Below are positions 10,356-21,984 of a DNA stretch of 47,163 nt, one piece after another (positions within the stretch are counted from its first letter, which is position 1; each line of letters opens with the position of its first letter). The DNA is taken from contig JANDJZ010000356.1 of NCBI GenBank assembly GCA_027943245.1, forward strand, positions 1 to 47,163, given 5' to 3'. The stretch comes from Acanthamoeba sp. SK_2022b. Lineage: Eukaryota; Discosea; Longamoebia; Acanthamoebidae. The notes under the pieces were generated by a model. It was not told the origin of the DNA. It was given only the letters and a program-made list of their open reading frames with translations, and did not search any database. A program made the position numbers and the translations under genes.

Positions 10356-11033
10356 TCATTGGGCTGGAATGTTGAAGCGGAACGAGAAGAACTGCTTCTG
10401 CGCCGAGGTCTGCACAGCTTGCGCCCAGAATCGGTACTGCAGGCCGGTGCGCGTCACGTACCTGCAGAACAAACGAGAAATGGGTAAGCGGACAGTGACC
10501 AGCACTGGGCACAGGCCAAAACAAACGTACGTGTAGTCGAATACCACGGTTTGGAAGTCGCGGCAAAGCATCGGCTGAAGCACGGTAAATGGGTTAACCC
10601 ATGGTTCTCAATGGCACATTCATTTCTCGAGGATAGATACCTTGCCTAGCGAGTACCGGCCTCCGTGGTTGTCAATGTTTGGGTTCACGCCAAGAATGGT
10701 GTCCATCGTGATGTCGCCGTTGGAGCGAATGATGGTGAAGCTGTAGACGGTGTTGTTGAAACCCTTTTCGGTGAGCTTGGTGTTGAGTTGGCTTATCACA
10801 TTGGCCTCAATGGTGGTGTTCCCCAGGTCTGCATTTTCTGTGATCTCGATGAAGTAGCCCCTAAACTCGAGGAAGAGGTCTCGTTCGCCGTTAAACTCAC
10901 TCTCGGAGCTGAAGGCTGGCTGGACTGGGTCCCACTGGCTGTCAGCACAGAATTCAGTCACGTTGGAGTAACCAAGGGCGGCTACTGTGAAGCAAAGGAG
11001 AGCAATAGTGAAGAGTGTGGAGGAAGGCTTCAT
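10356..11033 (-). CDS. small secreted protein of unknown function
   Basis: The ATG at 11033 begins a clear signal peptide (MKPSSTLFTIALLCFTVAAL). Exon 1 runs to 10641, exon 2 from about 10574 to 10532, and the last exon ends at the stop at 10356. Phases are consistent: GGRYSLGK joins PMLCRDFQTVVFDYT, which joins YVTRTGLQYRFWAQAVQTSA. The mature protein of about 155 residues has few cysteines and several Asn-X-Thr sites (SNVTEF, GNTTIE, NNTVYS), so it is probably glycosylated. The central repeated strand-like segments suggest a beta-rich domain. I do not recognise the family. Its stop codon lies only 34 bp upstream of the first Spartan ATG on the same strand. Confidence 0.7.
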
Positions 11034-11799
11034 GTGGTTCTTGCTAACAAGTTGGCGGAAGTGCAGCAGCCAGCTTTTTGCTGTAGGGCTAGGAAGTTTC
11101 CACCAATGATATGAAACATGAGAAACTCTCTATGACAGTGCCCCCGGGGCAGTCTGCAGACCACTTGCCTTGTCATAGACCATCAGCACATGTCCACCTG
11201 TCATCCACCTTCTTCTTTTCTGCAGGATTGATCCACCTGACACAACTTATTGGAGTTAAGTCAAGTCTTGTAATCATTCAGTGATCAAGTGCTGGAGACA
11301 GCTATTGAATAGGTGTGATGTTTCCTGCGATAAGTGCGTTAGGGTCCAGGTAAACCATGAATATCTGGAGTTTCTGTGTTTTGCTTTTTCTTGTAGCACA
11401 TCCTGTCAGTAAAAAGAGCTGGGCGACCAGTGGTCAGCGGTGGGTGGTAGGGCGGCGGTCGGGTGGGCGACCAGTGGTGGCGCACGCACACTCGACGAGG
11501 CCGTTGGTCAGGGCCAGGGAGATGCTCATGTGCACGCCTGCAGGTCGAAACGATGGCCAAGCGCGAGTCGCGGTCAGGCCGTTGAAGCAAAGTGGGACAG
11601 TGCGCGCAGTTTCTTCATTCAAGGTGCAGCTGCTCCCCAACGTGCATCCCCAAGCCAAGAAGTGCCAGCGTTTTTTTGAGTTGTTCCAAAATTGGTTTTC
11701 TTCGCCGAAGTTTGCCCTCCTCCCATAATTACAGGGCTGAAGTGCAAGCACAAAGCAGTGGCCGCTTCAAGGCCTACGGCATCGATCACGCCCCAAGGA
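11034..11799 (+). other. intergenic region between divergent genes
   Basis: It separates the secreted-protein gene (-) from the VIT-VWA gene (+), so it contains both promoters. ORFs at 11357-11751 on both strands overlap each other and show no domain. GGGCGACCAGTGGT occurs twice, 42 bp apart (about 11424 and 11466). No supported gene. Confidence 0.5.
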
Positions 11800-14700
11800 A
11801 TGAACAAGGGAGCTGATAGCGGACAGGGGAGAGTGGCCCGTCGCCAGAGGCTGGGCAAAGCCGGTGATGATAGCCACCCAACTGCCGCTGTGGCGTGCCT
11901 CCCACCGCTCCCAACCGAGGCGGCCATAGCAGCGCGTGAGTATGGCCTCTTTGTGGAGAGCTACAAGGTCGAGCTGCTGCGCGTGCAAGTCGATGTGCTC
12001 CTGCTCGACTTGTGCGTGGACGTGTGCGTGCGGCAAGTCTTCGCGGTGTCCAGACAGCGCAAGCGCAAGTTGCCCGCTGAGGAAGGAGAGGCCGAGTCTG
12101 CTCAAGAAGGGCAATCGATGCCCCAAGCAGACAGTGAAGAGCCTCGGCTGTCATTCGCATTTCCTATCAACGACGTCCAGGCAGGTGTCTACCACTTCAG
12201 CGCCAGGCTTGGCCCGGACAACGTCGTCACGGTCAAGGTCGTGGAGAAGGATGGTAGTTGCGCAGCCACTTCGAAGTTGGGAAGCTACGCCGCGTCTCGG
12301 GATAGGGCGGCCCCCACGTCGTCGACCAAGCGCGACAAATTCGAAGTCGATCTCGGACGTCACTGCATGCCCTTCACCGACGCGGATAGCAGGGACACGA
12401 TAGAGATAGATGTCGAGCTGCGGTATGTGATGGAGATCAAGATGGCAACTTCTTCGGTCTTTCGCATCGAAAGCGCGGAGGACAAGGCCAAGGCACAGGC
12501 CCAGCTCGAGGAGGGGGGCAATCGGATCAAGTTTGTCCTACCCGCACTGTTCTCATCGCGGGCCTTCTGCGCTGCCGACTCCTCTCTGACCCTACATGTC
12601 GATGTCGAAGTGGCATCGCCCATCGTGTCCCTCAAGTGTCCCACCCACCCCGAGCTCGTCGTGTCCCCAGCTACCGATGCTGCGGGTTGTACGCATCCCA
12701 TCTCTCTAGCCCTCCTCGACTGTCTATAGTGTAACGTCACTGGTTACGGGTGCAGGTGACGGTCTGCGCACGAGCGCTGATCTGCAGTTGGCGCAAGCGT
12801 GGCTGGAGAGGGACTTCCATCTGTTGGTGGAGGTGAAAATACCGCACCAGCTTCGAGGATGGAAGGTCCGTGCCTCCTGCTTGCTTTCTCCGTGTTTCGG
12901 TCGTTCTTAAACTGCTCTGCCACAGGTGTCCTTGCCGTTTCCAGGAGACACGACCGACCAGCAACCAGTACTGGCTGTCCCACTCTTGGGCGCGTGGTGA
13001 TGATACCATACATCTCACGCCTCACCTCCTCTTCTTGTTATTAGGCCGATGACGTTTCCGCAGTGATGCTTGCACTGTGTCCGGATGTAACTTCCACAAC
13101 TACAAATGCTTCTATTGGAAGCAAAGAAGCGGCAAGCGATGACGGTGATGTTCCACCTCAGCAGGAGATCGTGTTTGTAGTCGACCAGTCAGGTGCCATA
13201 GCCTCTTTCTGCCCACATTGGTTGTGTTTCGATGTTTATCATCTGTTGAGATGTGTCGCGGCCGCTTTTCTTTACAGGCAGCATGAGTGGGTCGCCGATG
13301 GAGTCGCTGCGGGAGTGCCTCAACATTGTGATCCGCAGCCTTCCCCCCGCCACCACGCTGTTCAACCTGGTGGGCTTCGGCACAGGCTACAAGGTCCTCT
13401 TCACTGACGAACGTACGCAACAGTCTCTCCCTCTCTCCCTCCTCCAGTGCATTTCACTGAAGGGCATGTTGGGCATGCAATCCGGCGCACGCAGATGGCC
13501 TGCCAAAGGGAAGAACGCTCAACCAGGACACGTTCGACCAGGTGACGCGCTATGTCCGCGAGATGGCCGCCGACATGGGCGGAACCAACATACTCTCTGC
13601 TCTGACCGCTGTGCTCGAGGGCCGACACGCGCCAGCGCCAGGCCTGTTCGGCCTGGACGCGGGATCGAAGAACGGGAACAGCCCGCCTTTGGCCGTGTCG
13701 GTGTTGTCGCCGCCGTCCTGCCCGCGCCAGCTTTTCATTCTGAGCGACGGAATGATGGACAACAAGCGAGAGGACATCCTCGACATGCTCCGCAAGCACT
13801 CGACCAACACTACCGCCTTCACGTTCGGGATTGGCGGTACGAACCTCCTCTCTCTCTCTTAATCAAGCCTCAGTTCCGGGCAAGAAGCTCGCATGACTCA
13901 CTCGCACCACCTTCCATCGCACAGGCGCGGCCGATGTGGAGTGCATCAAGGCGATGGCTCGCGCCATGCGTGGCTCAGCTGAATTCATCTCTCACAGGTG
14001 CACCTCCTTGTTTGTCTTGCCGTACGCCGAGTTGCCTTGTTTTTGCGCGCAATTGACGACTCCGTTTTGATAGACACGACATGGAGGCGGCCACAGCACG
14101 CCAACTGGCTCGCGCACTGCGTCCCGCTTGGAACAATCTTGCCGTCAACTGGCAGGAGGGCAACGATCTGGCTAGCAGCGACTGCAGCCAAGCCGAACAG
14201 CAATGCCCGCCCGAGCAGGACGAAGCGGAGATGGAACTGGATCAAGACGACCAAGCAAAGGAGCTGCCCAGGGAGTGGCTGTGCCCCATCACAGGCGAGC
14301 TGATGAAGGACCCGGCCGTCACCGCTTGCGGCCATCTGTTTGATAGAGCCGCCCTCCACCAATGGCTGACCAAGGTACACGACCGTCGGCTTTGCGGTTG
14401 ACCTCTCCGCTCATGCCCAAGCTGAATCCACACGTCCGTGTCTGGCTTGGGATGAACAGGGTTCTCTGGCGACGGGCAACTACTGTCCCATGTGTCACAC
14501 GCCGCTGTCGATACGCGAGGTGTTCCCTTGCTACCCCATAAAGTCGGCCATCGAGGAGGCCCTTGGTTCGTTGTCGCCAAAAGCGAGCATCCGAGCGTCA
14601 TTGCCAAAGGGCGACAGCGCGGCCACCGTGCTCGGGCACTACTATCAGGCGCCGTTTCAGCCCCCGCCACTCTTTGAGGGCGACACGTTGGCGGTCTACG

Positions 14701-16536
14701 CCTTGATGCCGTCAGCAACCTCGTGCGACTCCGTTCTTATCACGGCCCGCAGCCCTCGTGGAGGTACGGCTTTTGGTCGCTCTTACGATTCGGACAATCA
14801 ACTTACGAGACACCCCTCCCCTTACCATAGATCTTATCAAGGAAAGAGTGGGTCTGCGCACCCCTACCATGCGGGTGTCGGCGCTGTTGCATCGAATGGC
14901 CGTGCGGGCGCTCATCAAGGACTTTCAGCAGGACAACAGTACGCACGCCCCATCTCCCCGGCCCACTTGGCTTGGCTCATTCCCTCATCCTCCCTACAGG
15001 CGTATGGCACCACCGATTCGCACGCGTCAAGGACGAGTTGAAGAGGGGCCTGCCCGCTGCCGGCTCCTCGTCGGTCCAGCACTATGCTCGAGCCGAGATG
15101 GTCAGACTGGCGCTCCTCTACTCTGTGGTGTCTCCTTTCACCTGCCTCGGGACGGCCGGCGCCTCCGATTCGATTGGCAGCAGCAGTAGCAGCCGCAGTG
15201 AAGCCGCGCTTCGATCAGCACCGCCGGTAGCAGCGCCGCTTGTGGCCTACAGGTTGCTCGCCTAGCTCGCCGCTGCGATCCTGCTTGTGATCTTCCGTGA
15301 ACTAACACTTCCAACTCCCCCCAGCCCCTCGTATGCGCCCACGTCGCCGTCCTATTCGCCAACGTCGCCGTATTGGGAGCCGCGGGCCGATCCCCAGTCG
15401 ACGGCCGCCTGGATGGACGGCGTGGGTACTCTGCCCTTCTCGGTCGTGACCAACGGGTCGTTCCTCTCCCCGCCCGACACGGCGCCGACGTACAGCCCCA
15501 CCTCTCCCAGCTACAGCCCTACCTCACCTCCTTACGCGCCCACGTTGCCCATGCACAACTTACCCGGCCCCTCGACCACCTCATCGAGCTACTCGCCCAC
15601 CTCGCCGAACTACTCTCCCTCCTCGCCGAACTATTCGCCCACCTCGCCGAACTACTCACCCACCTCACCGAACTACTCGCCCACTTCGCCCAGCTACTCG
15701 CCCACCTCACCGAACTACTCGCCCACCTCGCCCGGCTACTCGCCCACTTCACCTAGCTACTCGCCCACCTCGCCCTGTTACTCGCCCGCCTCGCCCAGCT
15801 ACTCGCCCACCTCACCTAGCTACTCGCCAACTTCTCCCAGTTACTCGCCCGCCTCGCTCGCCCCATCGATCTCTGTCGTTGGCTCCGGATTGTGCCCACC
15901 GAGCGAGCCGTCGGGCAGCTCATGTGTGCCATCGGCCTTGTATGCCTTTAGCCTAGCTCTCCCGATTCCTCGCGTTCGTCTAACTCTCGTCGTGTGTGGC
16001 ATGTTCGCAATCATAGGTCTCCCGCGACCCTGTTCAATCGGATCGTAAGCACCCAGCAGTTCGAAGGATGGTGGCCCGTGCACGACTTTGTCCCTCTATG
16101 CTTCTCTGAGTACGTTCACTCCACTGCCTGCGTGCCTGCCTCTCTGTTGTTGTCCTTTTGTTTCAGGCATGCCGCGTTGTCGCTGCGCTCACCACAATAC
16201 ACACGCTCCAGACTAGACGTGGAGCAGCGCGTCGCCTCCGTTCAGGAGGCGTTGCGTAAGCTGCTCGAGCCCAAGGACGAGGACGAAGAAAAGAAGGTGA
16301 CCGGCGGAGGACACAGCCACCCCGAAAGGCCAGCGAAGGTGTCGAGCGGAGCGGATGGTGCAAAGGATTGGCTCAAGGTTGCAGTAGCGGTGTCGGTGCT
16401 GCTGCGCCTTGCGCAGGAGTTCGAGGCCAAGTTCGTGGTGTGGGAGCCACTGGCCGGCAAGGCCCGGGCATGGCTGCTAAAGACATTGGGCCTGTCGTCC
16501 ACAGCTGAGCTCCAGCGCCTCATTATGGACCAGTGA
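11800..16536 (+). CDS. VIT-VWA-U-box protein with RNA polymerase II CTD-like heptad repeats
   Basis: The start is set at the ATG at 11800; the upstream frame opens only with TTG. A VIT domain comes first ([19 protein letters not shown] to [10 protein letters not shown]). Phase-matched exons (…12685, 12756-12865, and later) lead to a VWA domain with an intact MIDAS: VDQSGSMSGSP, DMGGTNI and LSDGMMD. Next is a U-box/RING-like module ([26 protein letters not shown], then YCPMC with [11 protein letters not shown]). A long insertion from about 15330 to 15870 carries about 18 YSPTSPx heptads, 13 of them contiguous. The protein ends with the helical C-terminal region of VIT-VWA proteins ([22 protein letters not shown]). 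The VWA likely binds protein through a metal ion and the U-box suggests ubiquitin ligase activity. The heptads could be phosphorylated or bind CTD readers; these roles are inferred. Confidence 0.85.
15596..15865 (+). repeat. coding tandem repeat: 13 contiguous YSPTSPx heptads
   Basis: Thirteen 21-bp units encode YSPTSP followed by N, S, G or C; one unit has YSPSSP and two have YSPAS. Codons at the same position vary between units (TCG/TCA/TCT, ACC/ACT), so this is a repeat kept at the protein level rather than a fresh slippage array. Five more heptads lie upstream (about 15334-15375 and 15490-15552). Confidence 0.95.
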
Positions 16537-16684
16537 CCGCCCCCCACAATGGCAGGTTGTTCAACAACAAATACATTTACAAGGCCTTAATGGCGTTCAT
16601 CCATTTTCCCCTGAAGGGGCAGTAGAGGAACTCAACCCCACGTGTGGGCCTCCAAGGCCAGTCTCAAGCTTCGCTGGCGCTACT

Positions 16685-17103
16685 TTATCGGTACAAGCCC
16701 AGCATCTTGTTGAGCGCGGTGGGGACGTGGAAGACAGCATGGGTAACGATGGCGAAGAGAAAGATACCTCCCACGGTGAGGGGAGCCGACCAACCAGTCA
16801 CAGCGGCAATGATGAGGGCCAGGCCGAAGGTTCCAATCATGTCGTTTCGAGCGAGGCCGAACAAGCGCTGCTTGTGAAATCCTTCGTTTGGCGTGGCGAT
16901 GTACGCGTGAAGTTCGTCCAGCTCCGCTTCTATCCTGTCGAGCCAGCCATCGCTATGGGAAGGAAAGCAGCGGTTAGCCTTGACGGCTCTCGATTAACAG
17001 GTTGGAATGAGGTAGGTGCATACTCTTGCCCGGCGATACAGAGCGTCAGTATGGCCACAAAGAGGGCGGCAGCAGAGATTACGTATAGCAAGGTGTGCAT
17101 CAT
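16685..17103 (-). CDS. small three-helix membrane protein of unknown function
   Basis: Two exons that each look trivial join cleanly. ATG-ATG at 17103 gives MMHTLLYVISAAALFVAILT and ends CIAGQ. An intron of about 60 nt (GTATGC...CATAG) then restores phase into DDGWLDRIEAELDELHAYIA, TPNEGFHKQRLFGLARNDMI and two more hydrophobic helices (GTFGLALIIAAVTGW and LTVGGIFLFAIVTHAVF), stopping at 16685 after LNKMLGLYR. The product is about 115 residues: a signal peptide or first helix, an acidic amphipathic helix, then a two-helix hairpin. The regular alternation and phase match make a real gene likely. I do not recognise the family. It converges with the VIT-VWA gene. Confidence 0.65.
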
Positions 17104-17607
17104 TGTTCTGTGAGTTCTCTGTGTAGGTGTTGTGTTGTGGCGTTAAGTTTGGCTGTATAGAATGAGGTGACGACCGTTAGCTATCTTTTTATCAAGGCCA
17201 TCGGTATCGGTTGTACAGAATTACGGTAGCTCATGGTCCGCATTGCAACAAAGCTCCCGGTTGCAGGGCATGTTGACTATTTCTCTAATTTTGATTGACC
17301 CAGACCAATTTTGGGTCACGGAGATAGCAAACGAGCTTCGCGCGAGCCAATAAATGGGCGTGTGATCGATTTTTGGTACCGAACCTCGAGGATCGTCGGA
17401 TTCAGTGAGCGGTTAGTGAAGCTGATTACCAAGCTGGGATATCTTGCGGAAGTGGCCACATTTCCCATGACACGGAATCTCAAGATGGCCTGACTTACGG
17501 CACTAGACTTAGGGAAACTGTGGTCGTAGTAGTTACCCCTTCAAGGTGAGCGTACTCAAAAGGGGAAGCAAACAGGCTTTATTGTCAACAGATGGGTCGG
17601 GCCTTGC
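17104..17607 (+). other. intergenic region, no supported gene
   Basis: It lies upstream of the small membrane protein gene and downstream of the CBS gene (both minus strand). One 60-codon ORF (about 17311-17493, +) has no recognisable signal. No tRNA-like cloverleaf was seen by eye. Confidence 0.5.
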
Positions 17608-19083
17608 TCAAGCGATTACACGCTGCAGAGAGTGGCAGATGTCGGTCAGAGAGACAACGCCAACCGGTTTACGTTGTTCGTCGACCACGTAAACACGGTG
17701 GACTCCGTTCGAGTTGATCAAGTTCAATAAGTCGGCCAAAGAGCGGTCCAACTCGCATTGGACGAGGCCTGGGAGGTCATAAGTGGTGAGTGCGGTGAGT
17801 AGTCGGAGAACAGCTGAACAGACCGGACGAACCTTCAGCCTTCTTCTTGCCGAGGACGAGTGAGCGGGTGACAGCTACGTAGTCTCGCACCGGCAGCAGC
17901 AGGCGCTTGAAGTCAGTGAGCGCCCCCTATCCATGCGCGAGACGGGGGCGGTGAGCTTCGTGTGAATACGAAAGAAACACCGAATACACGAAACCTTGAG
18001 GTCGGTGGCGGAGATGTTCTCGAAGAGCTCGCCGTTGCCTGAGATAACACCCAGCGAGGACAAGCACTCCTGCGTTTCAAGCAGCAGATGAGTCTTAGGC
18101 CGCAAAATCAGCTGAGGGAGGGTAGGAGCTATACCTTGTGCATCTTCATGAAGGCATCGAACGCCGGTAAGTCAGCAGGGACCGTGGCGAGCTTGCTCAC
18201 CTCGGTCATGTGGAGCGAGTTGGCGTTAATCTCACTATCGAAAAAAGTGAGTGAGCCTGCGACAGGAGTACTAATCACTAAAAGGTCCAGGGAAGCGCAC
18301 TTGATCCCACGCGTACTGATGAGGTCGCTGTGGATAGCGCGAAGCAACATGGACTGGGTGAGCACTCCGATCAGATTGTGGTTGTCGTCCACGACTGCGA
18401 CCCTGCGGGAGAGTGTTGGCCTGCCCTTTCAACAGTACGGCGCAGGGTCTGAGAAGCGTTTACCTGTGAATGTACTCGTTGGCTTTGCCAAAGAAGTTGA
18501 CTAGGTCTTTCATGTTCATGTTTTGGTTCACCTTATGCAGCGGATTGCGCTTGCAGAAGTCTACTCACCAATACCACACGAGGTCAGTCCAACGGCCAAG
18601 TAAACAACGGGCTGGGTCCACGTGCCGCTGATCTCCACAGTGTTGGTGATCCTCCACTCCTTGGAGCGCCTGTGAAGCATCGCCATGTCGTCGGTGGTGA
18701 GGCTACGCGACTCTCCTGCACCGTAGGGGTTGGTCATGACGCGCGTTCCCACGGTGGACAAGAACGCCACCTGCATAAAGAGATATTGGCATGAGTCCAA
18801 ACTCCTACGTTGGCCATATCATCACTCTTCCTTATGTACCAGGTCCAACACATCCACGAATCCCTTGATCGCTCCCGGCGTGTTCTCTGGGGCAGGGTGA
18901 ATGAGAGGGCAGTTGAAAGGGCAGGCGCCAGCTAAGCGGAGAGGTACCAGAAGAAGGCTCGACCACTGGCAGAGCGGTGAGGTCCCGCTTGGTCATCTTT
19001 TGGAAGGCCTGGTCCACAAAGTCATCGGGACGTATCCACTCCACCTCCTGTCCGCTCACGAGATCTTTCGCCGTCTTGTTCAT
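17608..19083 (-). CDS. four-CBS-domain protein, AMPK gamma/SNF4-like
   Basis: The ATG at 19083 starts MNKTAKDLVSGQEVEWIRPD; an upstream exon is possible. CBS1 spans DDFVDQAFQKMTKRDLTALP and GAIKGFVDVLDL. CBS2 includes RSKEWRITNTVEIS and, after splicing, VAVVDDNHNLIGVLTQSMLL. CBS3 covers HMTEVSKLATVPADLPAFDA with LGVISGNGELFENISATDLK. CBS4 ends the protein with LDRSLADLLNLINSNGVHRV, YVVDEQRKPVGVVSLTDICH, stop at 17608. Two CBS pairs and the LPxFxxFxKM and VSLTDI signatures fit AMPK gamma, which binds AMP/ADP/ATP to control the kinase; plain CBS-pair regulators are the alternative. There are about seven short introns, and the donor near 18570 could not be paired with certainty. Confidence 0.72.
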
Positions 19084-19595
19084 CTGGTTCTTGCAGTCAC
19101 GACGGTGAGTTCTGGCCTACAGAGAGCAACACCAATTGTCTCAGAAGGAGCTGCACAGGTACCTTTGCTGCTGTGTGTTTGTCTGTCCGGGTTGGTTTAG
19201 CATTCTCTCAGTCTAACTGGCCTGCTTTATCTGGGCCGCCGGTACCAGAGCAGACGAAGACGAAGCAACATGCGGCCGAACGGGGGCCAATTAGTGCCCT
19301 GGATTTCATGGACGAGGTGGTGAACCCCACAAGAAACCTCTCCTTGATGCGCGCTGGGATTGCGTGCATTGTCTGTTTGGGAAAGGAAAGCAAGCCATCG
19401 CTGGTTCTTCCGCACAAGAAGAATCTGGAAATGAAAATAAAAGAGAAATTCGGCCACCCGGCAGGACCACGTGTGCAGTGCACTGATGGCACCCTGAACC
19501 CTTGCCGCGCTAGGCCGCATCGGCAGTCATAGGTCACCACAAGTTTACAACGTTGATGATGTTATGCTGGCTTATCAAATAGACAGACGACAGAC
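19084..19595 (+). other. intergenic region between divergent genes
   Basis: It holds the promoters of the CBS gene (-) and the LRR-GTPase gene (+). An open frame at 19300-19530 (+) shows no recognisable domain or splice pattern. Nothing else identified. Confidence 0.5.
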
Positions 19596-21984
19596 ATGTT
19601 CAGAAACAGGAGGAAGACCCCCCAGAGCCTGCGCGGCGGAACCAGCAAGAGCAAAGAAGGCTCGAGAAAGCGAGCCACAGTAGTGGGCCTGTGGCGTCGT
19701 GCCACCAGCCTGCGCGACCTGCACCGCCCGACCGAAGGTGAGAGCGGCATCAGCGTGGGTGATAGGCCACAACATGTAAACAAGGACATCATCACCACCA
19801 CGGATAGAGCAAGTAAAGACCACCACGATGATGACGATGAAAATGTGAATCAGGCCGATGTGGCCGCTCTTCTCTGGCTGGGGCAGCTGTTCGATGATGA
19901 GGACCGACGTATGCGACATCAAACCATCCTGGCGACGTCTATCAGTCGAGCGCGCAGGCATCGGCTCCCACGGTTCGCCCCAGCAGGCGATGCCACGTTC
20001 GATCTCTCGACTCTGCGGCGTGGCCTAGACCATCCAATCCAACTGGGCCTCGAGGCTCGAATCGCGCACGTCATGAGCCACGTCACGGCGCTCGATTTGA
20101 CAGGCCACGGTTTGGACCACTTCCCCGAGGAGCTGCTCCGGCTGACCAGCCTCCAGAACCTGTGCCTGACCGACAACCGCATTGGAGAGTTGCCAGCAGG
20201 CATCGCGCGGCTCGACCGGCTGGAGCGCCTGGTCCTGCGCAACAATCGGCTCCAGGCTCTACCGCTGGAGCTGGGGGGCCTGCGACAACTTCGCGAGCTC
20301 TGCGTCTGCGGCAACTTCATCGACCAAGTCCCTACCGCTGTCGGCCAGACGTATCGGCTGCCTGAATTGCGGCCCCTACCGTGCGTCAAGGTGAACACTG
20401 CTCGCCCGTGTGCAGTTGCGACCGAAAAGGAATCTTACGGGGGTAAGTCATTGGTGTGAGGGAGCAGGGCCATGAGGCAAAGGGCAACCTCAAGCTCGTG
20501 GTGATAGGCGACCTGGAGTCTGGCAAGACGGACATGGTGGTGACCTTCATCCAGGTGCCCCCGCCCCCCCTGTGAGGACAAACCTCACACTACAACTGAA
20601 CCTCCTCATCTATTCATCCACAGGGCAAGTCCCCCCGTAAGCATCGGGCGAGCGGCATCGCGTCGGCCTATTCGTCGACCCTAACCCCCAGGGGGCAGGC
20701 GCACGACAGAGTAACTGCCGTTTCCGTCTACGACACTTCGGGTACGCAGCTGTTGTGTTATGGCCGACGAAGAAGACGCCAGTAGCCGGCTTCGTGACTC
20801 GAGATGTACCTGCGGCACAGGTCAGGAAGAGTTCGAGAACATACGAGTCATGGCTTACGACCAGGCCGACGTGTTCATCGTGACCTACTCCGTAATCAAC
20901 CCGCCCTCCTTCCACAACATTCGCGAAGTGTGGTGGCCCGAGGTAGGCTGGAATTACCCCCTGCGTGACCAAAACTTGGCTCGTCTCACCACCTGTTGTT
21001 GCCTTTATTTGTGCGAGACCAGATTCATGGTCTACACCCAGACGTACCAGTCGTGCTCGTGGGCACCAACTGCAGCCGCAGAGAAGACAAGAAGACGCTA
21101 CGAAAACTCAAGCTACAGAGCCAGCGACCCGTCTGGTATCATATCCCTACCACGGGGTTGGGTGTCTCTCTACTCACACAAGTGAGCGGGAGGAAACAAC
21201 AGGATCGAGGAGGCGCTCGCGCTTGCTGGCGATATGGAGGTGCGCACCTACCGTAGAGCAGTTGCCGGCTTCCTTGAGCTTACGAATAGGCCTGGCGCAG
21301 GCTGTAGCCTACTTCGAGTGCGACACGACGCAGAGTGACAGCGTGCGGGAAGTCTTTGAGGCGTGTGCCGCCATCCGACTAGCGCTAGAGCTTGATACCA
21401 CCAGCGAGAAGAGGCCCGATGACGACGCCCCAGGCTGCCTGCCGTTCCTCTTCCGCTCAAGCAGCGAGAGTCCATTGGTGCGATGGAAACCCACCTCGCA
21501 GGCCACAGTCGATGTCAAGGTACTGGTCTCGTCCATGCCGACGTCGGAGCATCCGGACATCGAAGTATGGAACGGAGAGAGACTGGAAAGCGAACGACAC
21601 AGGAGGAGGAGGGGCGAGCAAGGGATGTGCTACTACCAGTCTCGCCAGCGACCTGCTGTGAACAGGAAGGAGCCACGGCACGAGCGCGAGCGCGAATCCA
21701 ACGACGAAGGGAACGACCAAAGGGAGAGGAAGGAACACCAACGGCCTCGACCACACCGAACAAAGAGAGACGCGAAGAAGTCGACAAGCGAGGACAACAA
21801 CGTCGAAAAGAACGGCGGCATTTCCGAGGCACAACGACCACCACCTCTGCAGAGACGAGACGTGCGGAAGCTGATGATGCCGGAGGCCACCCAGAAGAGT
21901 CCCCTCCGCCCGCATTCACCCGCTCTGGCCCTCCCCGAGCCGCCTGTGCAGCCGGTCAAGCGGGTCGGCTGGGCCAACGTGTAA
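19596..21984 (+). CDS. leucine-rich repeat protein fused to a Rho-like GTPase, charged C-terminal tail
   Basis: The ATG at 19596 opens a basic N-terminus. Exon 1 (to 20390) then carries LRRs: VTALDLTGHGLDHFPEELLR, LQNLCLTDNRIGELPAGIAR, LERLVLRNNRLQALPLELGG. A 77-nt intron joins to the GTPase: P-loop LKLVVIGDLESGKTD, G3 VYDTSGQEEF, then ADVFIVTYSVINPPSFHNIR, EVWWPE, and IHGLHPDVPVVLVGTNCSRR. Later exons give EEALALAGDME then AVAYFECDTTQSDSVREVFE. Layout and WWPE/FHNIR signatures are Rho-family, but G4 (TKxD in Rho) reads TNCS and G5 (CSA) reads CDT, so guanine recognition may be lost. A tail of about 200 residues rich in Arg/Glu/Lys ends VKRVGWANV at 21984. LRR-Rho fusions suggest a cytoskeletal or signalling scaffold; this is inference. 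Confidence 0.8.

Noticed and set aside
17250..17520. Possible tRNA or small RNA gene in the CBS/membrane-protein intergenic region.
   Set aside because: No A/B box pair or cloverleaf pairing could be drawn by eye.
20391..20467. Two adjacent 25-nt introns in the LRR-GTPase gene.
   Set aside because: A single 77-nt phase-0 intron (20391-20467) explains the join more simply.
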